Source of the DNA: CAZKUN01 sp964555935 | Lineage (GTDB): Bacteria > Armatimonadota > Zipacnadia > Zipacnadales > VGFC01 | Direction: 5' to 3' | Assembly (NCBI GenBank): GCA_964555935.1 | Contig: CAZKUN010000030.1 | Span: 1-53,553, forward strand | Length of the DNA: 53,553 nt | Shown here: positions 31,855-40,118 of the stretch, in pieces | Numbering within the stretch: the stretch's first letter is position 1 | How the letters are laid out: the number at the start of each line of letters is the position of its first letter | Position numbers and translations under genes: made by a program | Notes under the pieces: generated by a model | What the model saw: only the letters and a program-made list of their open reading frames with translations | What the model was told of the DNA's origin: nothing | Databases searched by the model: none

Positions 31855-33697
31855 GGGGAATGCGCGACTTGACGGCCGACTCGATGTCCTGGGCGGTGAT
31901 CTTGGGCACGGGCGGCCCGCTAATGGGCAGGCTGATTGAGAAGGTCGATCCTTCGCCCTCGATGGTCGTCAGCGAGACCTCGCCTTGATGCGCCTCGACG
32001 ATGAGCTTCACAATGGCGAGACCTAGCCCCGTGCCCTGGACGCCCTTGGTCTGGTCCGTCTTCGCGCGGTAGAACTTCTCGAAAACATGCGGCGCGTCCT
32101 CCGTCGGGATTCCATAACCCGTGTCGGTTACATCGACGATGACGCGATCGCGGGACCGGCGGACGGTGACCGTGGCCTCGGCGCCGCGCGGGCTGTACTT
32201 GATGGCGTTGCTGACGAGGTTCTCGATCACGCGCTCGAGACGGGCGGTATCGCCATGGATGATGTAGCCGGTGTCAACGCCTGTAGCCGACACGGTGACG
32301 CCGTGCTCGGCGGCCATTGGCTGAGCAGACTCGACGATGTGGCGGACGACTCCGGACATGTCCATGAGATCGACGTCCAGCTCTTCGCGGCCGGCCTGCA
32401 GACGGGTGACGGTCGCGAGTTCGGAGACGATCGACTCCAAGCGCGAGGCCTGTCGATGGATGGTCTCGGCGCGCTCGTGAATCGGCGAGTCATCGCCGGC
32501 GGCGTTCATGATGAGTTCGGAGAAGCCCAGCACGGACGTGAGCGGCGTGCGCATCTCGTGGGCGGCGACGCTCATGAGCTGCGCCTCAACGCGGGCGGGA
32601 CGGCAGACGCCCGTAATGTCGACGCAGCGGACGACGAGGCCGCCGATGGATCCCTCGTCGACGGGGATCGGCGAGAGCGTGGCGACGTAGTTATGGCGGC
32701 CGACAGGGTCCTCGATCTCAAAAGTGAACGGCTCGCCCGACACAAGAGTGTCGGCGGCCGCGCGGCGAATCTCGGACTCATCGCGGCCGGACATCTCGGC
32801 CAGCAGAGGCACGATGTGGCAGTCGTGCAGGTCTAACTCCCACACGTCGACGAGGCGCTCGGCGCGGCGGTTCCAGCGAACGGGCCGGCCTGCCGAGTCG
32901 CAGGCGATGACGGCGCCGTCCGACCCGGATTGCCAGGCCGCGTGGAGAGCGGCTTCGCGGCGACGACCCAGCCGAGCCGCTCGCAGCCACTCGATTTGGC
33001 GAGCAAGCGGGAGCTTGCCGGGATGCCCCGCGGCATCGCGAACGGTCCAGTGACCGCCCGGCGCCGGAGACCGCTCGTCGAGCAGTTGGCCGAGCATCCC
33101 AGCAGCGAGTTTGAGGTCATTGCCCCGGAATGGCAGGCTGTCTCCGGCCAGGACGATGGCGGCAGGCGACCCACCATCGACGGCGACAGGCACGGCCAGG
33201 GCGTGGAGGTCGCCAGCGTCAGGCCAATGTCCAAGCGCCGCGAGCCCAGAGGCGATGGCCTCATCAGCCAAGGCCGCGAGTTCGGGCGCGGACGTCCACT
33301 CGGCGGGCGCGCCCGCGGTCGCCATCGCGGTGCCCTTGCCGGCGGCGAGTTCAGGGATATGGACGGCTGCGGCAGGCACGTCGATCCACCGCATGACGGA
33401 CTCGACCGCCGCCTCGACCTGGTGGTCGCGGTGCTGGGGCGCGGATCGACCGGACCAGGGATCCCGACCCGTTCGCGAGCGTTCGTCGCGGGCGATGCTT
33501 GCGCCGGCTTCGGCGAGTTCAAGGCAGACGGACGTGATAAAGAGAGCCAGCACGAGCGTCACGGTTGGCCATGGGGGGATGTAGATTCTGAGCCACGCCG
33601 CGATTCCCACGGAGACCGCCGCGGCCGCCGCAACGGAGACAGAGGCAACGAGGGCTTTCCCGCGCAGCTCGCGGTCGCCCATGACAAACACGAGCAC
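31838..33697 (-). CDS. Sensor histidine kinase, C-terminal part of an amber-split CHASE2 kinase
   Basis: Up to 619 residues from a GTG at 33697. The N-terminus carries the transmembrane helices (LVFVMGDRELRGKALV onward, about 13-35 and 44-62) that normally follow a CHASE2 domain, then a GAF-like region (about 95-210), a PAS-like region (about 255-365), and the kinase core with His380 in SVAAHEMRTPLTSVLGF, N-box NLVSNAIKYSPRG, G1 DTGYGIPTED and GTGLGLAIVK. The frame is continuous with the CHASE2 gene except for one TAG at 33746-33748; no good ATG with ribosome-binding site lies between them. It may be expressed by readthrough or reinitiation, or be a recent nonsense mutant. Confidence 0.85.
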   Translation of the reverse strand: MLVFVMGDRELRGKALVASVSVAAAAAVSVGIAAWLRIYIPPWPTVTLVLALFITSVCLELAEAGASIARDERSRTGRDPWSGRSAPQHRDHQVEAAVESVMRWIDVPAAAVHIPELAAGKGTAMATAGAPAEWTSAPELAALADEAIASGLAALGHWPDAGDLHALAVPVAVDGGSPAAIVLAGDSLPFRGNDLKLAAGMLGQLLDERSPAPGGHWTVRDAAGHPGKLPLARQIEWLRAARLGRRREAALHAAWQSGSDGAVIACDSAGRPVRWNRRAERLVDVWELDLHDCHIVPLLAEMSGRDESEIRRAAADTLVSGEPFTFEIEDPVGRHNYVATLSPIPVDEGSIGGLVVRCVDITGVCRPARVEAQLMSVAAHEMRTPLTSVLGFSELIMNAAGDDSPIHERAETIHRQASRLESIVSELATVTRLQAGREELDVDLMDMSGVVRHIVESAQPMAAEHGVTVSATGVDTGYIIHGDTARLERVIENLVSNAIKYSPRGAEATVTVRRSRDRVIVDVTDTGYGIPTEDAPHVFEKFYRAKTDQTKGVQGTGLGLAIVKLIVEAHQGEVSLTTIEGEGSTFSISLPISGPPVPKITAQDIESAVKSRIPHETTH

Positions 33698-33745
33698 GAC
33701 GCCAAGAACGATTAGCAGGCTGGCGTACAGCTCGGGCGCGATCTC

Positions 33746-34597
33746 CTAGAGACCGTACCCGCCGAGAACGGTGGCGATGGCCCAAGCGACGGCGGGCCTC
33801 GTATCCACGGGGTCGGACGCCAGGGGCTCGGTGAGGATGCCCGGATACGCTCCACGAAGCGTCTCGCGCGGCGCCGACGACAGCAGCACAGCGCGGCCGC
33901 CGACCAGCCGGTGGGCATCGCCCGCTGGAAGGTGGGCGAGGATCTCAAGACTGACGTCATCGACGCGCGTCGATGGCAGGGAGTAGTCGATCAAGAGGCC
34001 CCGGCCGGTGCCCAGCCGATCAACGCCGGTCGCAATGGTCCGTTGGCGCCGCCCGGGCTGCAAGCCGCGAGCCGTCCCGCGAGCCATGGCCTCGATGAAG
34101 CCGGTCGGAACGGGACTGGCGTTCGGCGCGGCAATCGCGCGGACGCGATCGGCGCCGAGTGACAGCCGCTCCATTACCGCCGCTTGCGCCGGCGCAACCT
34201 GGTCCGCGAGCGCTTCGGTATTCGTGCCGGTTCCGGCGACGACGCAGCGAGGATTCCGGGCGAGCTGAAGCAACTCGGGGTCGACGGCGCGGCGGGACTC
34301 GGCCAGGATGTAGTCGCGGTCAAAGCCGACGCACGCCGCACCCGATGCGAGGATGTTGCGCAACGCCGCTCGGCGGGTCTCAATCGATTGGGTATCTCGT
34401 CCGGCGCCAGCGGACGGGCGGACAACGACCACGAGTGGAGTGGCGCTCGACGAGGGGCGACCGAGGGCTTCGCACCAACGAAGCGCGGCCGCCCCGGATC
34501 CACCGAAGAGGCCGGCTTCGTTTGCCACCAGTATCAGGACGCCCAACGCCATGCCGATGAGGGCCCGGCCGATGGGCGTGTCCCGCAAGTGTCCCAT
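33746..34597 (-). CDS. CHASE2-domain extracellular sensor, N-terminal part of a split sensor kinase
   Basis: A 283-residue reading frame. An N-terminal membrane anchor (RALIGMALGVLILVANEAGLF) precedes a CHASE2-type periplasmic domain: LVVVVRPSAGAGR, CVGFDRDYILAESRR, GLLIDYSLPSTRV and GRAVLLSSAPRE...GILTEPLASD resemble the CHASE2 D-I-D/G-x-V-L-G...R blocks. It ends at TAG (33746-33748) just where CHASE2 kinases continue into three membrane helices; the kinase frame resumes in register at the next codon. ATG 34597 has GGGAG upstream and a promoter-like pair at 34645-34672. On its own the product would be an anchored periplasmic domain without output. Confidence 0.72.
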   Translation of the reverse strand: MGHLRDTPIGRALIGMALGVLILVANEAGLFGGSGAAALRWCEALGRPSSSATPLVVVVRPSAGAGRDTQSIETRRAALRNILASGAACVGFDRDYILAESRRAVDPELLQLARNPRCVVAGTGTNTEALADQVAPAQAAVMERLSLGADRVRAIAAPNASPVPTGFIEAMARGTARGLQPGRRQRTIATGVDRLGTGRGLLIDYSLPSTRVDDVSLEILAHLPAGDAHRLVGGRAVLLSSAPRETLRGAYPGILTEPLASDPVDTRPAVAWAIATVLGGYGL

Positions 34598-34644
34598 ATC
34601 GCTCCCTGAGGGGCCAGACGGCCTGTTGACCCCAACCCACTAGG

Positions 34645-34672
34645 CTTATACCGCATGTATCGGGCATGTCAC
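34645..34672 (-). promoter_or_regulatory. Sigma70-type promoter of the CHASE2 kinase genes
   Basis: Minus-strand GTGACA (34672-34667) and TATAAG (34650-34645), spacing 16, each 5 of 6 to consensus. Predicted start of transcription near 34638, about 40 bases before the ATG at 34597. Confidence 0.5.
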
Positions 34673-34749
34673 CGGGTTTTCTCGGATCCGATTCGAGTGA
34701 TACATAAGGGAAGCAGAGCGAGGAGAAGGACGGCCAATGGAGGGGGCAA

Positions 34750-34780
34750 TGCTCCCACGGGCTAGCCAGCCCGTGGCACC
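34750..34780. repeat. Variable-stem palindrome, AGCC-loop variant
   Basis: A 9-bp stem CCACGGGCT / AGCCCGTGG (34755-34763 with 34768-34776) around AGCC. It resembles the GACGGGCT copies at 2210 and 7483 with two changed stem pairs. Confidence 0.6.
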
Positions 34781-34897
34781 CGTAGGCGGGAGTGAGGAGA
34801 CGGACGCCTGGAGGAGAGGGTGGGGCTAGGAGGAGAAGGTTACGGGTCGTCGAAACAGCCCAGAAGTCCTGACTAAGCCTTTAGGAGGCATCAAGCA

Positions 34898-35989
34898 ATG
34901 GCCCCGCGCAAGAAGGCGCCCGCCAAGAGGAAAGCGGCGCCCGCCAAAAAGAAGAAGGATACAATCGGGTTTGGGATCATCGGATGTGGTGTCATCGCGC
35001 CGTTCCACGCGAAGAGCATCATCGCGGCGGAGGGCGCTGAGTTGGTCGCGTGCTGCGATGTGGTCGAGGACAAGGCCAAGGCGTTCGCCGCGGAATACGG
35101 TATCAAGAATACTTACCGCGACCTGGACGAGATGCTGAAGCGGGATGACATCCAGGCCGTGTGCATCTGTACGCCGAGCGGGCTGCACGCGGACAACGGC
35201 ATCGCGTCGGCGCAGGCGGGCAAGCACATCATGTGCGAGAAGCCGCTTGACGTCACGCTGGAGGCGATTGACAACTTCATCGCCGCGTCGGACGAATACA
35301 ACGTGAAGCTGGGCGGGATCTTCCAGCGCCGCACGTACCCCGTCAGCAACATGGTCCGGGATGCGGTTCGCGGCGGGAAGCTGGGCAAGCTGGTTGTGGG
35401 TGACTGCTACCAGAAGCTATTCCGCTCGCACGAGTATTATGCCAGCGGCGACTGGCGCGCGAGTTGGGCGCTGGACGGTGGCGGCGCGCTGATGAACCAG
35501 GGCGTGCACGGCATCGACCTGATCTTGTGGATGATGGGCGGCGTGAAGAGAGTTAGCGCGTTCACGCGGCACCTCGTGCGCAATATTGTTGTTGAAGACA
35601 CCGCGGTAGCCATCTTGGAGTACGAGAACGGGGCGCTGGGTGTCATCGAGGGGACGACCAGCATCACGCCGGGCGAGCGGACGCGGTTCGAGGTCCACGG
35701 TGACAACGGTACGATCATCCTCGAGGAGACGGACATAAAGAAGTGGCACACGGTGGACGGGACTGACGTGCCGGAGCTTCCCACCGTCGACACCGGGGGC
35801 GGCGGGGTGTCGGATCCGGCCGCGATCGGCGCCGGCGGGCACATGATGTTGATCCAGGACCTCGTGAACGCGATCAAGGAAGACCGCGAGCCGATGATCC
35901 CAGGTCGCGAAGCCCGCAAGGCGGTCGAGTTGATCCTGGCGATCTACGAGTCGGAAAGAACTGGGCAGACGATCGAGTTGCCGCTATAG
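34898..35989 (+). CDS. Gfo/Idh/MocA-family oxidoreductase with lysine/alanine/proline-rich N-terminal tail
   Basis: A 363-residue protein. Residues 1-21 (MAPRKKAPAKRKAAPAKKKK, then D) form a highly basic tail like the C-terminal tails of histone-H1-like proteins. A standard dehydrogenase follows: GIIGCGVIAPFHAKS Rossmann motif, CTPSGLHADNG, CEKPLDVTLEA with the family lysine, GGALMNQGVHGIDLILWMMG with the conserved His, and a C-terminal PGREARKAVELILAIYES. The tail is likely translated, since AGGAGG lies 10 bases before the ATG and no other start follows. It could bind nucleic acid, polyphosphate or acidic surfaces; similar sequence is found on the PRC-barrel protein at 43448. Substrate unknown. 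Confidence 0.86.
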   Translation: MAPRKKAPAKRKAAPAKKKKDTIGFGIIGCGVIAPFHAKSIIAAEGAELVACCDVVEDKAKAFAAEYGIKNTYRDLDEMLKRDDIQAVCICTPSGLHADNGIASAQAGKHIMCEKPLDVTLEAIDNFIAASDEYNVKLGGIFQRRTYPVSNMVRDAVRGGKLGKLVVGDCYQKLFRSHEYYASGDWRASWALDGGGALMNQGVHGIDLILWMMGGVKRVSAFTRHLVRNIVVEDTAVAILEYENGALGVIEGTTSITPGERTRFEVHGDNGTIILEETDIKKWHTVDGTDVPELPTVDTGGGGVSDPAAIGAGGHMMLIQDLVNAIKEDREPMIPGREARKAVELILAIYESERTGQTIELPL

Positions 35990-36021
35990 CGCTGGCCGCG
36001 AGCCAGACATTGGGATGGGTT

Positions 36022-36858
36022 ATGTTGAGACGCCAAGCTGAGGTGAAGACGCGTTGGTCCTTCGCGATGTCTGTCGTCGTGGTATCGTGCATGGCGCTGC
36101 TGGTGAGTCAGACCTGCATGGCTGGGTCGAGCGAGTTTCGATTCTACCCGCAGTTCCGGTACATGGGCGGCCTCCCGGGCAACGGGTGGGCGGTCAACGG
36201 GCAAGGCGAGGCGGGTTTCGATGGCGCCATGAGCCAGACCATCCCGATAGGCTACACGCCGTCGCGGGGGTCGTATGCCCTGGGGTATCACGTGGGCAGC
36301 ACGAACGGGGGCATCACGACCAGCTTCGGCGGCCCCGGCGCGAACGGGACGCTGGCGGGCACCATCGGGTTCAGACGACCGGGCCACGGCATCTCGGCGA
36401 CGGTCGATTTCGTGGACAATGACTGGGACGTCTCGTTCAACTTCCAGGCGCAGATCGCCCAAGAGACGGACCACCGCCCCGCGATTTCAGGGGGCATCCT
36501 GGACTGGTCAAGACGCCGGGAAGAGATGCGGGGCAATCCACCGAACGACCATAGCGCGCAGTCGTTCTACATCGCCGCGACCAAGAGGTTCAACGACGGG
36601 GACCATCCCATCCACGCCACTCTCGGCGTCGGCACGGACCGGTTCCGGGAGCGGTCGTTTGCGGGGGTCTGCTACGACGCGCACGATCGCGTCAAGCTCA
36701 TGGCGGAGTACGACGGGTTCGGGATGAACGCCGCTGCCGCCGCGCAGGTTCTGCCTGACAAGCGCAAGTCAGACGGCAGTCAGGGCGACTCGCTGATTCT
36801 CTTCATCGGGGCCACCGATCTCGAGCGGCCCGTTGTCGGAGTCACTTACACGCGATAG
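36022..36858 (+). CDS. Secreted beta-rich protein, possibly outer-membrane barrel
   Basis: A 278-residue protein with a signal peptide (WSFAMSVVVVSCMALLVSQTCMAG region, about 12-35). The mature part has alternating aromatic and glycine-rich strands (FRFYPQFRYMGGLPG, ATKRFNDGDHPIHATLGVG, KLMAEYDGFGMNAAAA), recalling YjbH-like or other outer-membrane beta-barrel proteins. ATG 36022 is chosen over 36010 as the first residue of the basic signal start; neither has a strong ribosome-binding site. It is followed by an intrinsic terminator. Family membership is tentative. Confidence 0.52.
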   Translation: MLRRQAEVKTRWSFAMSVVVVSCMALLVSQTCMAGSSEFRFYPQFRYMGGLPGNGWAVNGQGEAGFDGAMSQTIPIGYTPSRGSYALGYHVGSTNGGITTSFGGPGANGTLAGTIGFRRPGHGISATVDFVDNDWDVSFNFQAQIAQETDHRPAISGGILDWSRRREEMRGNPPNDHSAQSFYIAATKRFNDGDHPIHATLGVGTDRFRERSFAGVCYDAHDRVKLMAEYDGFGMNAAAAAQVLPDKRKSDGSQGDSLILFIGATDLERPVVGVTYTR

Positions 36859-36883
36859 CCCCACCCAATTCGAGCCAAGCTAG

Positions 36884-36925
36884 CGGGCGCGCCACACACT
36901 GAACGTGGCGCGCCCGTTGTCGTTT
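36884..36925 (+). terminator. Intrinsic terminator
   Basis: A 12-bp perfect GC-rich stem CGGGCGCGCCAC / GTGGCGCGCCCG (36884-36895 with 36905-36916), 9-base loop, then TTGTCGTTT. It ends the beta-rich protein transcript and may also serve the convergent DUF4091 gene. Confidence 0.75.
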
Positions 36926-36934
36926 CCAGGGGGA

Positions 36935-39067
36935 TCACTCGGCCGGCGGCAAGGCCTCAATCGCGTCCGCGACCAGCGAGCGCACGTAGGCATAGTCCGA
37001 GGGCGCGAGGCTATAGTCGCGCGCGTGCGTTGCGATTCTCCCTGCGGCGGCCAAGGCGGCATTGCCTCCCGCAACGGCCTTGGCGTGGGACGGGCCGGCG
37101 GCTTCGAGGCGAGCCTTCAGGATCGCGAGGTAGTCGTAATCCTCGATTGCGTCGCGCAGAATCTGAAGGCGGACCGTCTCGTAGAACCGGTCAGGCGGAT
37201 CGCCCTCGCGGCGGGGGTATAGGAGATAACCGTCGCCGTTCCCGTTGGTGCCAGGGCCCTGTTCGGTGACCTCCCACGGGTTCTTGCGCCAGAAATCGAT
37301 GCACCAGAAGAGCAGTCCGTCGGCCTCCTGGGTGAAGGTTAGCCACAGCAGCGCCCGGTGCTCGGCGCCCGGATGGTCGATGAGCAACCCCGGGCTGAAG
37401 TTCCAACAGGTATACCACCAGACTTTCTCGCCTTGGGCGCGGCGCTGTCGGGCGACTTCCTTGTCGTAGTGCCTGACGACCGGGCACCACCAGTCGATGG
37501 CGCCGTAGAGATCCGGGTGCGGCGCGACGGTGATGAATCGCGGCAGGCGCGGCTCGGCCTTCTTCAGCGCCTCAGCATACTCGCGCAGCGCTGGGTAGCG
37601 ATCGGGCTGGGCTTCGTCGAACGAGCATATGTAGACGTACAGGCGATCAAGCAGACCCTTCTCGGCGTAGTAATCGGTCATCCGGCGAGTCCACTGGCGC
37701 TCTTCCTCGGTCTCCACGGGCGCGTCGAAGTAGAAGGGCCCGAAGCTATTGAAACGGAGTTCCTCTGCGAGGTCGATGTAGCGATCGAACTCCGCCATCG
37801 ATTCGGGGTCGGCGGGGCGAGGCGGGCCTTTGGGGCTGGGGTGCATCGGCGCGATGCGATGGTCGGCCATCGATTCCCACAGGGACTTCACCATGTCGAA
37901 ATCGGCGTCCGGGTAGTAGCTCATCATCCCGGACCAATCCTTCTCCACGGCCAACTGGAAGGCGGTGCGCAGCGCGGGCGATTCCGGGAGAGCGAAGTCG
38001 TGAACGCTCAGCCGGTACCTGGCCGCCAAGGCTTCCTGCCCCGCGACGCGCACCGTGATGTCGCCGACGTACTCGCCTGGTTTGGCGGTCGCCGGGACAT
38101 ACAGATTGACCCAGAAGCCTCGGGTCTCGCCGGGGGCGAGATCAACCTGCGTGTCGAGGAGCAGCGGATCGGGGCATAGCCCGGCCCGGATGATGTAGCT
38201 GCTCGGGTTGACCGTCTCGACCAAGCCCTCGAGCCGCACCTGGGTCCTGAATCCCTTGCCACGGCGCCGAGGCGGCGTGACCTCGAGGCTCACGCCCGAG
38301 ACCGACGCATCGGCCCGCACGGCGATCTGGAAGTCGGCATACTCGTTGCGAGCGGCGCTCAGCTCGACCGGCGCGGGCTCGGCATCGGGCACGGGTCGCT
38401 CGGGGAGGATCTTGGTGTCGGCGGGCTCTGACCAGACCGCCATGCCGCCCGAGCGGCCCAGCATGCGCTGCAACGGCGGCTGGTTGAATCGGCCAACATC
38501 GATGTTGGGTCGCTCGCCCACGAGCCGGGGCTGTCGCAGCTCCAGGGTGACCTCGGTTCCGGCGGGGATGCCCGCGTTGTGGTAGTCGCGGTTCCAGACG
38601 AAGAACTGCAGCAGCACCGTGTTGCGCAGGAAGCCCTGGGGCCAATCCATGAGATCGATCAACTGGGGCGACCACTCGCCGATGACGGGAGTTCCGGAGG
38701 GGGCGTTGATCTGCCGGCGGAGGCCGTTGGCATCTTGCATCAGGACGCTGAGGTGGTGATCAGGGAGGACCTCGGTCTCGGCGGAGATGCGGATCTCGAA
38801 GGCGAGTTCAGTGGCGTCGCCCAAGTCCTGCGGCTGGGCGAAGGTCAACTCGGCGTTGGGCCAGGCGTCGGGAGTCTCCCCCACCGTGTAGCGGATGGTA
38901 AGGACGGCGGCATCCGCCTCGACGGCGATGGCCGACCCCAACCACTTGCCTCCTCCCCACTCATCCCAGCGAAGTGGTTCGGCGATCGACTGCGCTGGTA
39001 TCGCGGAGGAGAGAGCCACCAGCGCGACCGACGTTGTCAGGGGACATCTCACGGAGTCACTCTCCAT
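36935..39067 (-). CDS. DUF4091 / GH123-like secreted protein
   Basis: A 710-residue protein with an N-terminal signal-like segment (TTSVALVALSSAIPAQSIAE). Residues about 30-190 form a beta-sandwich. Residues about 220-350 match the N-terminal beta domain of DUF4091/GH123 proteins (AARNEYADFQIAV, PGEYVGDITVRV). A TIM barrel follows with the Asp-Glu pair in YICSFDEAQPDRYP (around residue 490), the position of the catalytic D-E in GH123 N-acetyl-beta-galactosaminidases, then WWYTCWNFSPGLLID and the end EDYDYLAILKARLE typical of DUF4091. Substrate-assisted hydrolysis of N-acetylgalactosaminides is plausible but only inferred. Confidence 0.78.
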   Translation of the reverse strand: MESDSVRCPLTTSVALVALSSAIPAQSIAEPLRWDEWGGGKWLGSAIAVEADAAVLTIRYTVGETPDAWPNAELTFAQPQDLGDATELAFEIRISAETEVLPDHHLSVLMQDANGLRRQINAPSGTPVIGEWSPQLIDLMDWPQGFLRNTVLLQFFVWNRDYHNAGIPAGTEVTLELRQPRLVGERPNIDVGRFNQPPLQRMLGRSGGMAVWSEPADTKILPERPVPDAEPAPVELSAARNEYADFQIAVRADASVSGVSLEVTPPRRRGKGFRTQVRLEGLVETVNPSSYIIRAGLCPDPLLLDTQVDLAPGETRGFWVNLYVPATAKPGEYVGDITVRVAGQEALAARYRLSVHDFALPESPALRTAFQLAVEKDWSGMMSYYPDADFDMVKSLWESMADHRIAPMHPSPKGPPRPADPESMAEFDRYIDLAEELRFNSFGPFYFDAPVETEEERQWTRRMTDYYAEKGLLDRLYVYICSFDEAQPDRYPALREYAEALKKAEPRLPRFITVAPHPDLYGAIDWWCPVVRHYDKEVARQRRAQGEKVWWYTCWNFSPGLLIDHPGAEHRALLWLTFTQEADGLLFWCIDFWRKNPWEVTEQGPGTNGNGDGYLLYPRREGDPPDRFYETVRLQILRDAIEDYDYLAILKARLEAAGPSHAKAVAGGNAALAAAGRIATHARDYSLAPSDYAYVRSLVADAIEALPPAE

Positions 39068-39209
39068 ATCGTGAGGGGTGACACACCGGCTTCAGTGGAT
39101 CGACTTCACCGGCCGAACGACGCGAACCTGCGCGGGGCGCCGGGTCGAGGGGCAACCTCGATGGGCCTGGAGCGTAGACCATGCAACCTCAGAAAGGACG
39201 GTGGCGATC

Positions 39210-39944
39210 GTGACCCTTCCCGACCTGCCCTATAGAGAAGATATCTACGGCCACGTGTTCATGGACGCGTGGCGAGGCGAGCCGCATCCATACTATCTCC
39301 GGCGCGACGACGGACACGTGGAGGAGGGGCCGCCGGTTCTCGATGGCGAGCTTGGCGACCCTCCGGACCGCCACTCGGAGGTGCTGTCGCGGGCGCACGG
39401 GCGGGTCCTGGATCTTGGGTGCGGGCCGGGGCGGCATGTCTGCCATCTTCAGGGCCTTGGGCTTGAGGTCGTCGGCACTGACGCCTCGCCGCTGGCGGTT
39501 GCCGTGGCCCGCGAGCGAGGCGCGAAGGATGTGCGGGTGATGCCCATTGAGGAGTTGAGCTTCGCTCCGGAGAGCTTCGACACGGCGGCGTTCTTCAGTG
39601 GGACCATCGGCATCGGGTGTGATGCGGGCGGCCTGGCGGCGCGCTTGGCACGACTGGGGGGAGTCATGAGGCCGGGTGGAACGCTCATCGCCCAGGTCCG
39701 CGACCCGGAGGCGACGGACAACCCAGCGCACACGTCCTTCCACGAGATGCGCCGACGGGAAGGGCGATATCCGGGGGAGATGGGGCTGCGGCTCGAGTAC
39801 CGTGGCCATGCGAGCGAATGGTGGCATTTTACGCTGGTGGGCCCGGAACTGATGCGGGAGGCCGGCGAAGGATCGGGCTGGGAGTGGGTTGAGCTTCTGT
39901 TTGAGCCGGCCGACGGATTCGCATTGCTGCGATGGTCCGAGTAG
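39210..39944 (+). CDS. Class I SAM-dependent methyltransferase
   Basis: A protein of about 244 residues. Motif I is RVLDLGCGPGRHVCHL, motif II GTDASPLAVAVARERG, then VMPIEELSF, SFDTAAFFSGTIGIG and MRPGGTLIAQVRDPE. Two GTG codons (39201, 39210) are possible starts; AAAGGA at 39193-39198 is better spaced for 39210. The C-terminus (EWWHFTLVGPEL, EPADGFALLRWSE) is probably substrate-binding. Divergent from the DUF4091 gene. The radical SAM gene lies downstream behind its own promoter-like leader. Confidence 0.82.
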   Translation: MTLPDLPYREDIYGHVFMDAWRGEPHPYYLRRDDGHVEEGPPVLDGELGDPPDRHSEVLSRAHGRVLDLGCGPGRHVCHLQGLGLEVVGTDASPLAVAVARERGAKDVRVMPIEELSFAPESFDTAAFFSGTIGIGCDAGGLAARLARLGGVMRPGGTLIAQVRDPEATDNPAHTSFHEMRRREGRYPGEMGLRLEYRGHASEWWHFTLVGPELMREAGEGSGWEWVELLFEPADGFALLRWSE

Positions 39945-39948
39945 GGAT

Positions 39949-40118
39949 TGACGAATTCTGATACCAGACTCACTTAATCAGGCCTCCGAACCAAGGACTT
40001 TCAGCCCCGGCAGCGAAACTTGCCGGACTGTGCGGCTGTTTCGTCTAGCACAGTCCCCGTATTCGCCAGGTTTACGGGGGAGGCGTTAGCGCGTCCTGCG
40101 CGTAGGGGGGCCGGCTCG
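39949..40118 (+). promoter_or_regulatory. Promoter and structured leader of the radical SAM gene
   Basis: TTGACG (39949-39954) and CTTAAT (39973-39978) could form a promoter with 18-base spacing. The following leader of about 130 nt contains three hairpins in series, each sharing two bases with the next: CCGGCA / TGCCGG (40007-40012 with 40021-40026), GGACTGTGC / GCACAGTCC (40025-40033 with 40048-40056) and CCCCGT / ACGGGG (40055-40060 with 40074-40079). Neighbours are therefore mutually exclusive at their tips. A cis-regulatory RNA is possible; no known riboswitch class was recognised. Confidence 0.4.

Larger units (their letters stand above)
34598..34897. other. 300-base divergent intergenic region
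   Basis: Between the CHASE2 sensor gene (-) and the oxidoreductase gene (+). It holds the kinase promoter, a palindromic repeat, several purine-rich GGAG runs, and AGGAGG at 34882-34887 that serves the oxidoreductase ATG. No credible gene is seen. Confidence 0.6.

Noticed and set aside
40007..40079. Cobalamin riboswitch ahead of the radical SAM gene
   Set aside because: No B12-box-like sequence or multi-branched core seen; only three local hairpins are supported.
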